Shown here piece by piece: positions 32,812 through 44,593 of a DNA stretch of 64,000 nucleotides (position 1 is its first letter; each line of letters begins with the position of its first letter). Both the position numbers and the translations under genes were made by a program. Source of the DNA: Thinopyrum elongatum. Taxonomy: Eukaryota > Streptophyta > Magnoliopsida > Poales > Poaceae. Location: the NCBI GenBank assembly GCA_011799875.1, contig CM022303.1, positions 66,288,731-66,352,730 on the forward strand. The letters run 5' to 3'. Under the pieces are notes generated by a model. It ran no database searches, was not told the origin of the DNA, and saw only the letters and a program-made list of their open reading frames with translations.

Positions 32812-33447
32812 ATACCCCTTGACACGGCCAAGGTCAGGCTGCAGCTGCAGAAGAAGGCCGTCGCCGTGTATCTCGCTGGGCCCATGTACCGTGGCCTGCT
32901 CGGCACCGCCGCCACCATCGCCAAGAAGGAAGGCGCCGCCGCACTCTGGAAGGGCATCGGCCCTGGACTCCACCGCCAGTGCATCTACGGCGGTCTCCGC
33001 ATTGGTCTCTATGAGCCCGTAAGTTTCCCTTCCCTACCTTTCCCCCCTTCCCCATCTATATGTATGGTATTGCATTGCGTCCATAGTGGTTGTGGTAGGC
33101 AACAATTAACTTGACCCGGATTGTTCTGCCTGACGACCTTCAGGTCAAATCCTTCTATGTTGGTGAGAACCATGTTGGGGATGTACCTTTGTCAAAGAAG
33201 ATAGCCGTTGGCTTTACCACTGGTACCCTCATCATTGTATTCTCAGACAATTTTTCCTTCCATGTGAAATGAAATATGTAGCAACATAAGATGGTTTGTC
33301 TGACCTGCATCAGGTGCCCTTACAATCGCTGTGGCCAACCCCAATGACCTTGTCAAAGTCAGGCTTCAGTCCGAGGGGAAGCTGGCACCTGGTGTGCCGC
33401 ACTGTTATACTGGGACAATGGATGCTTATGCCAAGATTGTTAGGCAG
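32812..33447 (+). pseudogene. Plant mitochondrial uncoupling-protein-like gene, truncated
   Basis: Uncoupling proteins of the mitochondrial carrier family dissipate the proton gradient or exchange anions in the inner membrane. Three exons with clean GT-AG borders are visible: 32812-33018 (PLDTAKVRLQLQKKAVA, GLLGTAATIAKKEGAAALWK, RQCIYGGLRIGLYEP), 33144-33222 (VKSFYVGENHVGDVPLSKKI) and 33314-33447 (NPNDLVKVRLQSEGKLAPGV, TMDAYAKIVRQ). Two carrier signatures P-x-D-x-x-K/R are present (PLDTAKVRLQ, PNDLVKVRLQ). The first transmembrane helix, just before the first signature, is replaced by unrelated sequence, and exons for the third repeat were not found in the next 5 kb. Roughly half of a normal protein of about 300 residues remains. 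A truncated duplicate or captured fragment is most likely. Confidence 0.75.
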
Positions 33448-34662
33448 GTCTATTGTTTCTGCTCTTGTTCTGCAAGCTAATTGTGGATTGTTACATTTTC
33501 CCAAATTGCTTGCTTCAAATATGTCGGTATCATCTTTAGGAAGGGGTTGATTTCAGGATCAAGTGAAGGTGGAGCATGGCTAGCCTGCTTGTTTAGCACA
33601 GTCCCGTATTCTTTGATTTTTCTGTGCAGGTCATCTTTTGGCTCGAATAATTTCAAAATCGAGCAGGGATTGTTTGATTTTTTTCAGCTGATGGTTTAAT
33701 TGTCAAACTACAGGTGCAGAGGAAGAGGGGCTATTTTGATATCAAATACTGAGACTGGTTTGTGGCTCTCTTACATATGTATTTTATACTACCTTTTAAA
33801 GATGATTTTGTTGACAAGCTTATGTCACTTTGAGACAATCAAAAGTTCTGTAAAACAGTATTTAGGAGGTTTCAGTGTTTAAATTCTTAGGACAATGGAG
33901 TAAAGCATATGAGATGCCTTATCCCATCAATGTCGTTGCATTCCATCCAATACTTCTTCTGTCCAAAATCACGTGGAAGGTCGTGATGGGTTGTGTTTTT
34001 TCGCCCAATGTCAACAAGGCAACTATAGGATTAAGGATACTGGGACTAGGCATTGGTAGTGGTAGCTAATAAGTTTGTATGAAGTAACTTAGGAGGCTTC
34101 AAAATTTGAGTTCTATGTAATTGTGGGTGTTCATCCTAATGTCCTGTCGAAGTCTTTCATGCCATTTAGGGTAGAATGTAACGCTGAATATTAGGATGAT
34201 TTCTCCAAGCTTGTAGTTTTCTTGTTATGCTTATTATTTCAATCTTGATACATGAGTGGAAATTGAATCAAATGGTAAAGCTTTTACCCAAATTGTTCTA
34301 AGAATTTAAACAATGAAACCTCCTAATATTCTGAAATTGTGCTTTCTCTTTCCTCTTCTTTTTTTGAAAGTAATTGGCTGGGCGTTTTATACCATGAATT
34401 CTGTAGCACAATCGGAGCTATATTTAGTACATTGTAATGACACAAGCTCATCAATTTAACTGGCTGAGTCTGGGTGATTTTGTACGTGGAGCTACTACTC
34501 TTCGCAGTCCCGATCTCGCTATCGTCCCATTCCAGCCAACTACTCTTCTGTAGTAGTTAAGAACATGCAGTGAGGAAGCACGTTCTGTTTTGATACTTTG
34601 TGAGCAATAACGCCTGCTCTTCTGTTACAGTTGTTGAGACGATGATGCTTGCAAGAACGGGA

Positions 34663-34672
34663 CCCCCCCCAC

Positions 34673-34707
<35 letters not shown>

Positions 34708-34723
34708 TCCTCTCTCTCTCTTT
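34663..34723. repeat. Poly-C run followed by TC microsatellite
   Basis: C8 at 34663-34670, C32 at 34674-34705, then (TC)n. Such long G/C homopolymers are rare and are also prone to assembly error. Confidence 0.9.
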
Positions 34724-36210
34724 CTGTCTCCTGATCTAGATTTGCATCAATTTAACCCAACTCCTCATATTCAATTGGCTGTGAGGGGAGATTAATCCAT
34801 GTAATTTCTGTGCTATGTTGTTTACTCGGAGTTTGATTAAGTAACTAATTTGTGCTCTATTACCCTGTGTTGTATTGCTACGACTGGATGGACCTACAGA
34901 TCCATCAAGTTAACTAGCGGGGGAGGCGACCACCTCAGGGCAGAGGCTGCCAGCGTCGTGAAGGGAGATGCCGATTTTGGCTGGCATGAGACGTTGATGT
35001 CTCTCGCAAGAACCTCCACAGGGTGCTGAGCAACGATGGGTGAGGGGACGATAGGTGGCGCGGGGTTGCAGTGGAGCGGCTAGGCGAGGATGCCACACCA
35101 CGGGGTTCCAACTGTCACCTAAAACTGTCGTAAATCGCCTGTTAAGGTTGTTCTACTTATCTGCGGTTTGTTCTTTATCTTGTTAGATAGAGGCATCAAA
35201 ACATAATAAGTACTGGAAAATATGTTTGCTTACGGTCTACTGGTTAATCTTTGGAATAAATCTGCTAGGTTTGAAGAAATGGTTGGTCTTACTAAGTTCC
35301 ATGATAATACTGCTAATATATGGTCCTGAGTATAGTTTTGCCATGATTTGACTAATACTGATCATCATGCGATTACTTTATTAATATCTTGAAGTTTGAT
35401 ACTGCTATCCACCACACGATGATTGTCCAATACTACTTCTATTATTTGCTCATAAACATGCTTAGCATGGTCTTGCTCTTATACAAATATCACATCATGT
35501 GTTACTAATTTGAATATTATTGCAGTTTTCACCCTTGGAAAGCTAATGAGGTGAATGAAGATTAGGGAGAACTTTCTTCAATAGCAAGGTCTGTACTCTG
35601 TACTGATACATTATGTAGCAACACTCTGTGCTCTATCCTGTTTGTGATGTTTGCTTGATGATATAGCAGCAATATTACTTTATTTTACTAAATAATGCAT
35701 ACCACTATGTGCATTAATTATCTTACTGCTTCTGACATTTCAATTCTGCATTCCTCATTAACATGGCTTTATATTTGGCTGCTTGCATTTACATAGTTTT
35801 TGGTAGAATGTCCATTTAAATAGAGTGAACACGTCTCAAAAGCATTACATGATATCGGCATGCTGGTCACCATGGAGCATCCTTGCACACTTTGGTCGTT
35901 TTCCTTTCTATACTTTCAGTTTTCCGTGGATGTAGTTGTGGCAGATTCTAGATATTGAAAATTTGACATTCTAATATTCTGTTGGTCAGCGCTAAAATGC
36001 AGAAGTAATTCTATTTAACCACATATATACTAGCATTGGCTTGTATGCGGCTGATCCAGTGCCAGCAACAACTCGAGTTGTTAAATTGTAATGGATTGTT
36101 TTAATTTTACAGCTTTATGTACATACTGTGGTTCATGATTGTTTCTAGGAGCAACAGTTTGATTATATTTTCTGCTTGCAGGGTTTCAGTTTGATTATAT
36201 TTTTATTGAA

Positions 36211-36300
36211 TGATTCTGAAGTATAAATAGTCAGACGACCAGTGCTCCACCGCAATGATTCTGAAGTATAAACAGTCAGACGACCAGTGCTCCACAGCGC
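36211..36300. repeat. 45-bp tandem duplication
   Basis: Two adjacent 45-bp units starting 'tgattctgaagtataaa', differing at a few bases, ending 'gtgctccac(c/a)gc'. Confidence 0.85.
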
Positions 36301-36395
36301 GCCATGGTGAGTACATTGCAGCAGTTCTTTATTTCCTTAATGCTGGACCCATGATGATTTATGTCCTACTTTTTGCTCTTTTCCATTTGTGTTAG

Positions 36396-36450
36396 GCCCC
36401 GGCAGCAGGATAAGGCTCTGGGATGGCTCCCACGGCAAACAGACAGTCAG
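36396..36450 (+). other. Possible WD40-repeat exon fragment
   Basis: Between an AG acceptor (gtgttag) and a GTACTG donor, one frame reads RIRLWDGSHGKQTVR, which looks like the end of a WD40 blade (I-R-L-W-D). A similar hint, DGNQVSVWKIQMDDNQ, occurs at about 36699-36747. No full repeat, start or stop could be joined, so this is a weak hint of a decayed WD40 gene. Confidence 0.22.
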
Positions 36451-38142
36451 GTACTGTATATTATCCATCTCATGGTGCATTCTAGAGTATCTCCTGGGTT
36501 ATTTATATGTAAGACAATAATTAGTTTGCGTTAGATGGAAGTATGCATTCTTTACATAAGATGGTATTTGCTCGAAAATAGAGTTCTGAAATGTGCATGT
36601 GGTTACAATCAGTAATAGCAAGAATTTAGGAATCAGGCTCATTACCCGACGCTTTGGTCTTTTGAGTTGATCAATTGTATGTATATCTGGAACTGTTTAG
36701 ACGGTAATCAGGTAAGTGTTTGGAAAATACAGATGGATGATAATCAACACATTGACACTTGTGGCGATTTGTTCTGGGCTTGTGTGTCACTCTTCGAGAG
36801 ACAAACTACACATCCATATTCAAAATCCTTACTGGATGATTTGCTTTGTTCAGACTCACAGTGAAGATGTGTTGCATGTCCACAGTTGAATACTCAAACT
36901 GCTGAAAAACACCTTCTTTAGAAAGTGAGAATTGCATATACACAACAGACAAAAGTCTGTGGAGCAAATCCATGGCAAACCCCTGTCTTTAACATGCTCA
37001 AGGTATATAACAAATAATCCTTAATAACTGACATGGTTGTTTCCTGCAGGCAAGTGAGGTATCAGAGGAGCTTGATTTTTTACTATTAGATAAAATACAT
37101 AAGAAAATAACCAAAAAAGTGTTTCACCATAGTTAACTGGTCTTCCATATAGTAGGAAATATTGCAAGAAATTACCAAGGAAGAACATTTAATTGAACAA
37201 ATTAAAAAATTGGTTCAATGTATCACTGTGCGGACATTAGTTGAATCAACAGAAAAATGTTAGTTCATCCATAAAGTTTATATGCACTTTAGGACTTGGT
37301 TCATGAATTTTGCTAATACTACTAAAACCCTCTGGTTTGTTTCAATCAGCATAAGCATTGTAAGCTTGAGGACAAGGGCTACAAGTCAACTCGATGAAGT
37401 ATGTATTAAAAGCTCTGCTCTATTGCAACGGAGTATGTAATTTGTTATGTCATTAATAATGGCCTATTTCCCCAAGGATTGGTGTTTCTTCAAAGCATCA
37501 AATTTTGTGTGTGCTATACTTACAAAGTAAATGACAGATGAAGGATAATCAATATGTACCAATATTCTTTTTCATAAAGAAACATAGACAACATTCTATG
37601 TCCAAGGCGTTATTTATTCACTTTCAGGTGTATGCCATTGTTATAGCTACGGACATGGATTTTCTGACATTGATCTCGCATGCTAACGCAACTCCACAAC
37701 TAGACCTCATTCTATGTCAGGCTCAGCAAGAAAGAAAGCGATGGACCGAAGGAGGGTCGCCACCAAGAACAACACGACACGTCGACGGGCACAGGTGCGT
37801 GCACTTGTTGGTGGTTTCAGTCTCATAATTCTCATTACACCTAGGCTTGCTTAATCCCTGAGAATCTCGCGTGACATTGCATTGTCTGAGTACGTGCAGC
37901 AGGATGGAAAGCAGCGAGAAGCGACGCATCGTCCACGGAAGCCGCTGGCTCGAGGCTAAGCCTGCTGTTCCTCCTCGCCAAGACCTGCGTCTAGCTCAAC
38001 AAGGTGACTGAGGTGCGCACACACATAGAGGCGTGCGAGCAAGACGTCATGTGAAGTGGAGGACCCTACAAGCTACATGGCCGCGGATGTGGAGTAGGCG
38101 CAGTTCCAGATGAACTGCGACGCTGTTTTAGTGATTAGGGCC
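36451..38142. other. Intergenic or intron DNA, no supported gene
   Basis: Several short open stretches flanked by splice-like signals (36667-36864, 37628-37796, 37900-38075) but none recognised. The last encodes Arg/Lys-rich peptides in one frame, ending before the microsatellite. Confidence 0.4.
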
Positions 38143-38157
38143 CTATCTATCTATCTA

Positions 38158-38188
<31 letters not shown>

Positions 38189-38189
38189 A
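38143..38189. repeat. (TATC)n microsatellite
   Basis: About eleven TATC units with one interruption at the left flank of the Helitron. The presumed Helitron 5' end (TCTATAC) is embedded in its right edge. Confidence 0.9.
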
Positions 38190-38572
38190 CCTATACTAAT
38201 TAGGCACTTCCTAAAAATTATCACGTTAATTGGATTTTACGAGCCGTTAATCTGGTGGGCCCAAATTATTACGGTGTAGATCGATTCATAGAACTAAAAA
38301 AACTCACGTATCTCTCTCCTCTCTCCCAGAACCCAACTCTCTTAATCTCTCACGTCTATCTCAATGAAATAAAGAGTCCACAACAATCATGGGATGAGAT
38401 TCAATCTAGATACAAAACCTGTCCACGCATGTTAAAAAAAATACTGTCCACGCACTTTGTAAAAAAAAAGGATTCAGCTATGTAAAAGAAAAACTCCTTG
38501 CGTAATCCAGCGATGCTCTCTCTCCGCCGCCTCTTGCCTCTTCTCTCTCGCTCTCCCTCCACCGCCGCCTCG

Positions 38573-38578
<6 letters not shown>

Positions 38579-38619
<41 letters not shown>
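38579..38619. repeat. (CT)n microsatellite in the Helitron
   Basis: About 20 CT units inside a pyrimidine-rich stretch. Confidence 0.9.
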
Positions 38620-38622
<3 letters not shown>

Positions 38623-41600
38623 CACGATATATTCTTCTTCATTATCTCTCTCCCCCTGGATGGAAGACAAATCCATCCACAATCTCTTCCTCTCCATTAT
38701 CTCCATCGCCCTCACAAGAGAACAAAATCATAGGATGGATTCCGTGTCCTCAAGAAGTTTTTCCTAATGTATTAGATCCATATTTTTTTCACACTATTTA
38801 TTCTGAATTTGTTTTCTTGCAGGTTTACAGCGGAATCAACCATGTCTTTCCTTTGGATTTGGATTCAATTTTTGCCGTCTCCATGGATTGGATCCTGAAT
38901 CTTCTCACGTATAAATGTTGGATGCTTCATGGAGATCAGGTCGGAGCACGCAAACTATGCCCATCATCGGTGCTCAAGATTCTCCCACTCTGCGCCAAGG
39001 TTGTCTCTGGTCCGTTGCTGTCATTGCGCAGGTTAGTAAATCGTCCTGCCACCCAATATTTTTTTAGCAATTATTTGTTCCGCTGGTTAGATGAAACATG
39101 TTGCTTACTTATTGCACGAAGAACTGACTTGATCGTAGTGTTACTCTCTTTTTTCCAATTAAATCCTTGAATTTGGTGGCAGCTTCCCTAAATTAGTTTT
39201 AGAACAATAAATCAATTGACAAGAGAGTAGCGCGTGTACGTGCAAAGCTAGCTTCAGAAGCTAGCAGACAGGCAGGTGCATAGATTCCGTTGAAGTCACA
39301 CGTACGAAGCTAGCTCACACACGTAGAGCCGCCGCCTTGATGCGTGTACGACAGTACGTACGGACGAACATGATACTTTCGACTAGAAACACGCACGCAC
39401 ACGACACAGGAGCACACAGCAAATTGATGGCCACAGGACCATGTCGGTTCTATTTGATTTCTTTCTATTGATCCCACTATCGATTACATATGGGGTGTTA
39501 TGTACATACATGTATATATATATTACTAGGCTTGACTTAATACAAACCTGGCATACGCATCCATGTAGGATACACATGCATACATGGCGGACATGGGATT
39601 AACTATAATACCCTAGAGAGTAAAAAAGTACTAATCTTCAGAATTTTGTGTTCGTAGCGATTAATCTTTTTGTGTTCCTTTAATTTGTTATATTCAAGTT
39701 CTACATTATTTCTTTTTTGCAGTCTTAGGTTGAAAAAAATGGTCTGCGATATACTCGATGCGAATAATCATGCGAAGGATTCCTGGAAAGGTAATTAGGA
39801 TTTAGCATGCCATTAACCCTGAAAGCAATGAAATATTATTTCTAGCGATTTGTTATACTGTTTTTCAATCACATTAGTAGAGTACACAGTTCATATTGTT
39901 TACATACTACACGGCAACCAAGACTTAATCAAAGTTTTGTACTCGGCTTGCGCCTCTATAATCTCCACAGTATTGTATTTCTTTCATTTGTATTGAAGTT
40001 ATGTTTTATTTGTTTCTTTGGTTCGAAAGCAATGGCACCTGATATGCTTGATTCAATTAGCAAGGAAATGGATTAAATAGGAAATTATGACTTATAGAAG
40101 TTATTATGAATTTATAGGCTTCTTTGTATATCATAATGCATTGTATTTTCTTCATGGCAAGGTAATGAAACATTGGTTAGCAAGATATGGCCATTGGTCT
40201 ACCAAGCTTCCGTTTACATGGTATCAAATTTTAGGTTACATCTTTGTGGATTTTCCATCCATTTGAAGGCGACAAGATACTGATTTTTTTTCACATCATG
40301 AAATTTCACGATATAAAATGTCTAAAAAAATTGGGATAGCCAAACAAAGATGCACATTTTCTAACATTGAAATTCTTTCGAGCAAAGATGCCAGACGATT
40401 TACTTATCTGGTACAACTATATTTGTTGAAATTATGAATTCATATGGTCTCCTCATATTAACACTGCTTTATATAGTAGATGTCGTTAGCATCGGAACTT
40501 ACATTGGAAATATTGAACAAACACACAACTCATGTGATATGAAGATTGAAGATGTTCTGGTCCGAATTGAGTAAGTATGTTATAAGGGACTAAATGAGTC
40601 AATGTACCATGGTTGTTAATAGTTAAGACTCCTGGAATATACACAGATAAAAAAAGAACCATCAGGGTACTTTGGGCCCTGTTGTTATGGTAATATCAAC
40701 GACCCTGAGAAAGATAACAGGTGTGTATTATATTAATGGGATGTAAGAATTGCTATGGGTATATTTATTTATTATATACAAAAGTTAATGTCATTGCATG
40801 TAGACTACTCGCCGTAAGGTGTAACCGGAATTTATATCGATTTGAATATCCGTGAGACGACTGTGTTCCAAATGATGTGTAATAACTCTCCTTCAATTGT
40901 ATAAAGAAATATCTTACTAGCACGCCCACCAATACTTATGTACATGCAAAAACATGTTTATCTCCCAAAACGATGCTCTATTAAAGAAGAACATTAGAAG
41001 AAATAACTGAAATTACTTATGAATCTTAAAAAGGGAATTTTTATCATTTTGTTTTACATTCCTTTTGTTACATTTTCTTATATGCTAATTTAACCTCTAA
41101 TGGACAGGGAAAGTTTTGTAATATAGAAGCAACAATGAAGTTCATTAACACACCAGAAGGGTTGTACTACTTAGGACGAAGCAAATGCAACAAAAAAGTA
41201 TAAAAATAAGATAATAACTTCTAATTTCACATGCGTGAAAAAGAACCAGAGTGGAAATGTCTACGGCACATTTGATAATATCTCATTATTTGGATAGTAA
41301 TTCATCATGTACTGGCCTATATATGCCATACTAATTGTATGCACAAACATAAGCTAGAGACATGTGATTTGGGTGCAACAACAATCTGCGCCATGTTATA
41401 GGCAGAGCAAAAAATTTGATTAAGAAATCTGCAAAATTCTGGATAGATATGGATGATTGTGACATCAATAGGACAAACAAATACGAAAAATATGTGCACA
41501 ACAATTGGTAGATGCCTATACCTCAAGTATAGTTACCATGATTATTGTGTATAGGATGCCCTATATTGTTCACTATCTACCACATGCCACATTATATAAT

Positions 41601-42846
41601 TATTATTTTGTGTTAATTAACAAAAAAAAATATGTTTTTTATAAGAATGTTGCTGACAATAAGATAATTGTGCAGGACACCAAAAAGACTAGGACGGGAA
41701 CACATGTTGCATTTTACTCTGATGAAGAATTGGGAATAAGGACATTCAGGATAGAGATGTGGCAGCATTGATATAATACCAGACAACAATGCTGATGTTG
41801 AGCATTCAGAAATCATAGGAACTGAGATTATTCCAAGATCAACATAAGTACTGGCACAATCAAATTAAGGAATTGAATAGGATAAGTATGTAAGGTTTCC
41901 TGGTGTATTTTCCTGTTCTTTCATAATATAAGTATCAGGCCTCAATAACTGCTAGAGACATTTAAGTTAGTGACTAATACATTCTTTTTATTGTTTTCTA
42001 GGAGTAAGTGAAAAAGGTCACCTACTTTGAAAACTTCAAAGCAAGTGCTGATTGGTGGTGAAGTCATTGTAAACCAGACTAAAAAATTTAGGACAGGGAG
42101 CACAAGTCGTGTTATGCATCTTGATGAAGAATCAAAAACTGAGGGATGACAGAAAATGAATGAATCAAAATTCATGGAATCAAGAACTATGATGAAGCAG
42201 GCCGCAAATCAAAGACTGGAAGGTTGTCAAAGTCATAAAGATTCAAAACTGAGGACATTGTGTAATGGGGTTGATAAACAATCGACGACCTGAGACATTC
42301 CAAAACATGGTGCATCAAGGACTAAAAAAACAAGTAGCGCATTGATAAATATTTAGTAACATTTAGGATTTAAAAAAATGTACATGCACATCTGATTTGT
42401 ACTTTATATCTACTTTGTTTTTTATTACAAAAATGCCAATTAATCTGTAGTAGATGATTGGGTAATATCTAAATGTCTAAAACAATTAAATACTGAGCGG
42501 CCCTATTGCTCACTAGCCATGGTCAACATGCATCGAACTTAGTGGAACAAATCAAAACAACAAAAGCTAATTGTTACAACAATACCAGGAATTAATCATA
42601 TACCCGTTAATCTACCTAGATTATTTAATGACATTGAAATATAATATAGTAATATATCAGGCGACCAAACATTCCAAATGTGAAAATAAAACAAATACAC
42701 AGGAATAGGTTGCTGCCTAAGTAAACAAACCTCCCAACTTGCAATACTGGAATCTAATGGTAGTCATCTAATGTCATTAGAGTAGAAACAAACCAAGCTA
42801 TATCGCAAAGAAAGAGATATTCCATCTGACATTCTCAACATGCTAG

Positions 42847-42864
42847 CCCGTGCAAATGCACGGG
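42847..42864 (+). terminator. Helitron 3' terminal hairpin
   Basis: Perfect 8-bp inverted repeat with AA loop, 7 bp before the terminal CTAG. In Helitrons this hairpin is thought to signal the end of rolling-circle transfer. It is not a transcription terminator. Confidence 0.8.
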
Positions 42865-43133
42865 TTGGCGACTAGTTAAATTCAATTTGTTTTCAGATCA
42901 TAAACTTGCTAAATCTTTATATCACCTAAAGTGCATAGCTTACTTTCTGTTTGTCCTTAAAAAAAACTTGCTCCAGTGTTGGGCACCTTTCTTTGATTTA
43001 TGTGACATCAACTATTTGCATCCATGTGAAGTTGGAACAGATTATTGATAATAACACACACTACTACATCTTCATATTTTTAGGCTGTTGTATCTTGCTC
43101 CCTTGACTGCCCACCATTTTGATTACATTTTTC

Positions 43134-43473
43134 ATGGCTCCGAATCAAGACCATGAACAAGGTAACATGAGTGGTCACAACATCAGCAACAAATCCTTTC
43201 AAAGATGTGAGGGCTGCCATGGACATTACTGTTGGTGTCATATGGATGATACCTCCCAAAAGTATTTTTTCAGTGCATGGCTAGCAATTTCAAAGAGGAA
43301 ATGGTAAGCCCTCGCGCATCGATACCCTATCTCTCCTTTGGATTGAATGCTATCCTGGTCAGAATGATAATTTTGTTGTTTGCTTGTTTTTGTAGGCCAC
43401 ACCCCAGAGATTTGTGGAGAATTTCAAAGGTCGGATCTATGAAGCTATCAAGCTAGAAGCTCCTCAGTTGTAG
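43134..43473 (+). pseudogene. B3-domain (REM-type) transcription-factor gene fragment
   Basis: Exon 1 (43134-43303) starts MAPNQDHEQGNMSGHN and has a Cys/His-rich lead (CEGCHGHYCWCHMDD) before KYFFSAWLAISKRK. Exon 2 (43396-43473, borders GTAAGC and TTGTAG, phase 0) reads TPQRFVENFKGRIYEAIKLE and ends APQL-stop. This fits the first half of a plant B3 DNA-binding domain of the REM class (strand, then P-x-x-F-x-x-x-F-x-G-x-I ... I-K-L-E). The second half of the domain, which includes further DNA contacts, is cut off by TAG at 43471-43473 with no continuation seen, so it is a truncated copy. It lies 260 bp beyond the Helitron end. Confidence 0.6.
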
Positions 43474-43475
43474 TT

Positions 43476-43573
43476 CAGATCATAGGCTTACTATAATTCT
43501 CTTTTACGATTCAGAATTTTAGTCCAGATCGTAGGCTTTCTATGATTCTCTTTTATGATTCAAAAATTTAATC
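43476..43573. repeat. 49-bp tandem duplication
   Basis: Two adjacent units starting 'cagatc(a/g)taggctt' and ending 'tttta(g/a)tc', directly after the B3 fragment's stop codon. The duplication lies in its 3' flank. Confidence 0.8.
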
Positions 43574-44146
43574 GAGGAGTCTTTGGCTATGTCCAGTGGT
43601 TATCATACATCATCCTCACCTGATGATTTTATTTTGTGGATGCTTGAGTTTACAAAATTTAGTCTCTCACTGTCCATCGTCTCTAGACATACCATTCAAG
43701 ACAGTTGTTCAGTTTCAGCAAGTGTATTAGAAGAAGAAAACTAGCGCTAATTTGGACTATATAAACACGTAGACAACTGCATAAGCAGGATTAGTGCGCA
43801 CACTCACGCCCAAGAGGCGCGCCCCAGCCTCTAGTAAAATTTCATTGGTGGCATTTGGCATACTTCACGTGCGTATGGTCATGATTACGTACGTGCACGG
43901 GGAAGTTCAGTAATGGCACGTACAGCTGAGATCAAGAGAGCCTAGAGATGAAATTTATTTTGTTTATGTAAGCTGAGAGCCACGTGCCAGTGCTGCAGTC
44001 GCGGAAGTGAAACTCCTTATGTCATAATGCAGATCTAGACCGCACAAAACGATGCTTAATCTCTTTATTAGGATTGAAGCAGCTCGACTGAAGAAGCTGA
44101 AGATTGGTGGAACACGCATTCACGATGCAAAGATCAATCGCTTTAA
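43574..44146. other. Intergenic DNA
   Basis: No gene recognised. A stem GAGGC...GCCTC followed by TAGT at 43814-43839 slightly resembles a Helitron end but lacks the usual spacing. Confidence 0.4.
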
Positions 44147-44463
44147 GAGCAACTACAACCGGACCTCTCAAACCCGCCTCGTACGTCCGGGCGGGCTGAC
44201 CGATCAGTGCCCGGTCATGATTTTTTGACCCAGACGAGCCTCTCAAACGGCCCTCAAACGTCCGGTCTGACCGGCAACCCTCATATCCAGCGCAAATATG
44301 GAGCGGATATGGGGTCGCCCGGGCACGCCCGCCACGTCGGCCTGACGGCGTGGCCCCATGCGGAAACGCTCGAAAACCCGGCGGTCTGACGGATGCCGCG
44401 TCCGTTGCCGCGGTGTGAACGTCGCGTGGCGCCGCTCCGGCTCGCCGCCCAAGACGAAATCCG

Positions 44464-44472
44464 GCTATTTAA
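44464..44472 (+). promoter_or_regulatory. TATA-like box upstream of the transposon-borne frame
   Basis: 'ctatttaag' lies about 120 bp before the ATG at 44594, in otherwise GC-rich sequence; the ATG has a strong context (ccaccATGG). Confidence 0.4.
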
Positions 44473-44593
44473 GCCGACCGGCATCCCACAAACCTAACCC
44501 AACCCACTCCTCCCTCTCCGCGCCGCCAGTCCGAGCCCATCTACCTCCTCCCTCTCCCGCTCCGGCACTCTGTCCACGCTCCGGCACTCCACC

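Larger units (their letters stand above)
33448..36395. other. Intron-like or intergenic DNA with C32/(TC)n tract
   Basis: AT-rich sequence without recognised exons. A C8 run, then C32 at 34674-34705 directly followed by (TC)n to about 34723, could form G-quadruplex on the minus strand. A 45-bp perfect-to-near-perfect tandem pair lies at 36211-36255 and 36256-36300 (tgattctgaagtataaa...). Confidence 0.5.
38184..42875 (+). mobile_element. Non-autonomous Helitron, about 4.7 kb
   Basis: The 3' end has the diagnostic layout: an 8-bp stem CCCGTGCA-AA-TGCACGGG (42847-42864), 7 bp, then CTAG (42872-42875), followed by T. The 5' end is placed at TCTATACCTATACTAATTAG after an A, giving insertion between A and T as expected. 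The exact 5' base is uncertain because it touches a TATC repeat. No Rep/helicase motifs were seen, so it is non-autonomous. Short exon-like pieces occur at 38822-39032 and 39721-39792, and two related peptide-like segments at 41668-41770 and 42043-42150 (TKKTRTGTHVAFYSDEE, TKKFRTGSTSRVMHLDEE) hint at captured or duplicated coding sequence that I could not name. Confidence 0.75.

Noticed and set aside
38498..38767. 89-codon Ser/Leu-rich frame in the Helitron
   Set aside because: It is created by the CT microsatellite and has no conserved motif.
43814..43839. Second Helitron 3' end
   Set aside because: The stem GAGGC/GCCTC has a long loop and no spacer before TAGT, unlike the clear end at 42847-42875.
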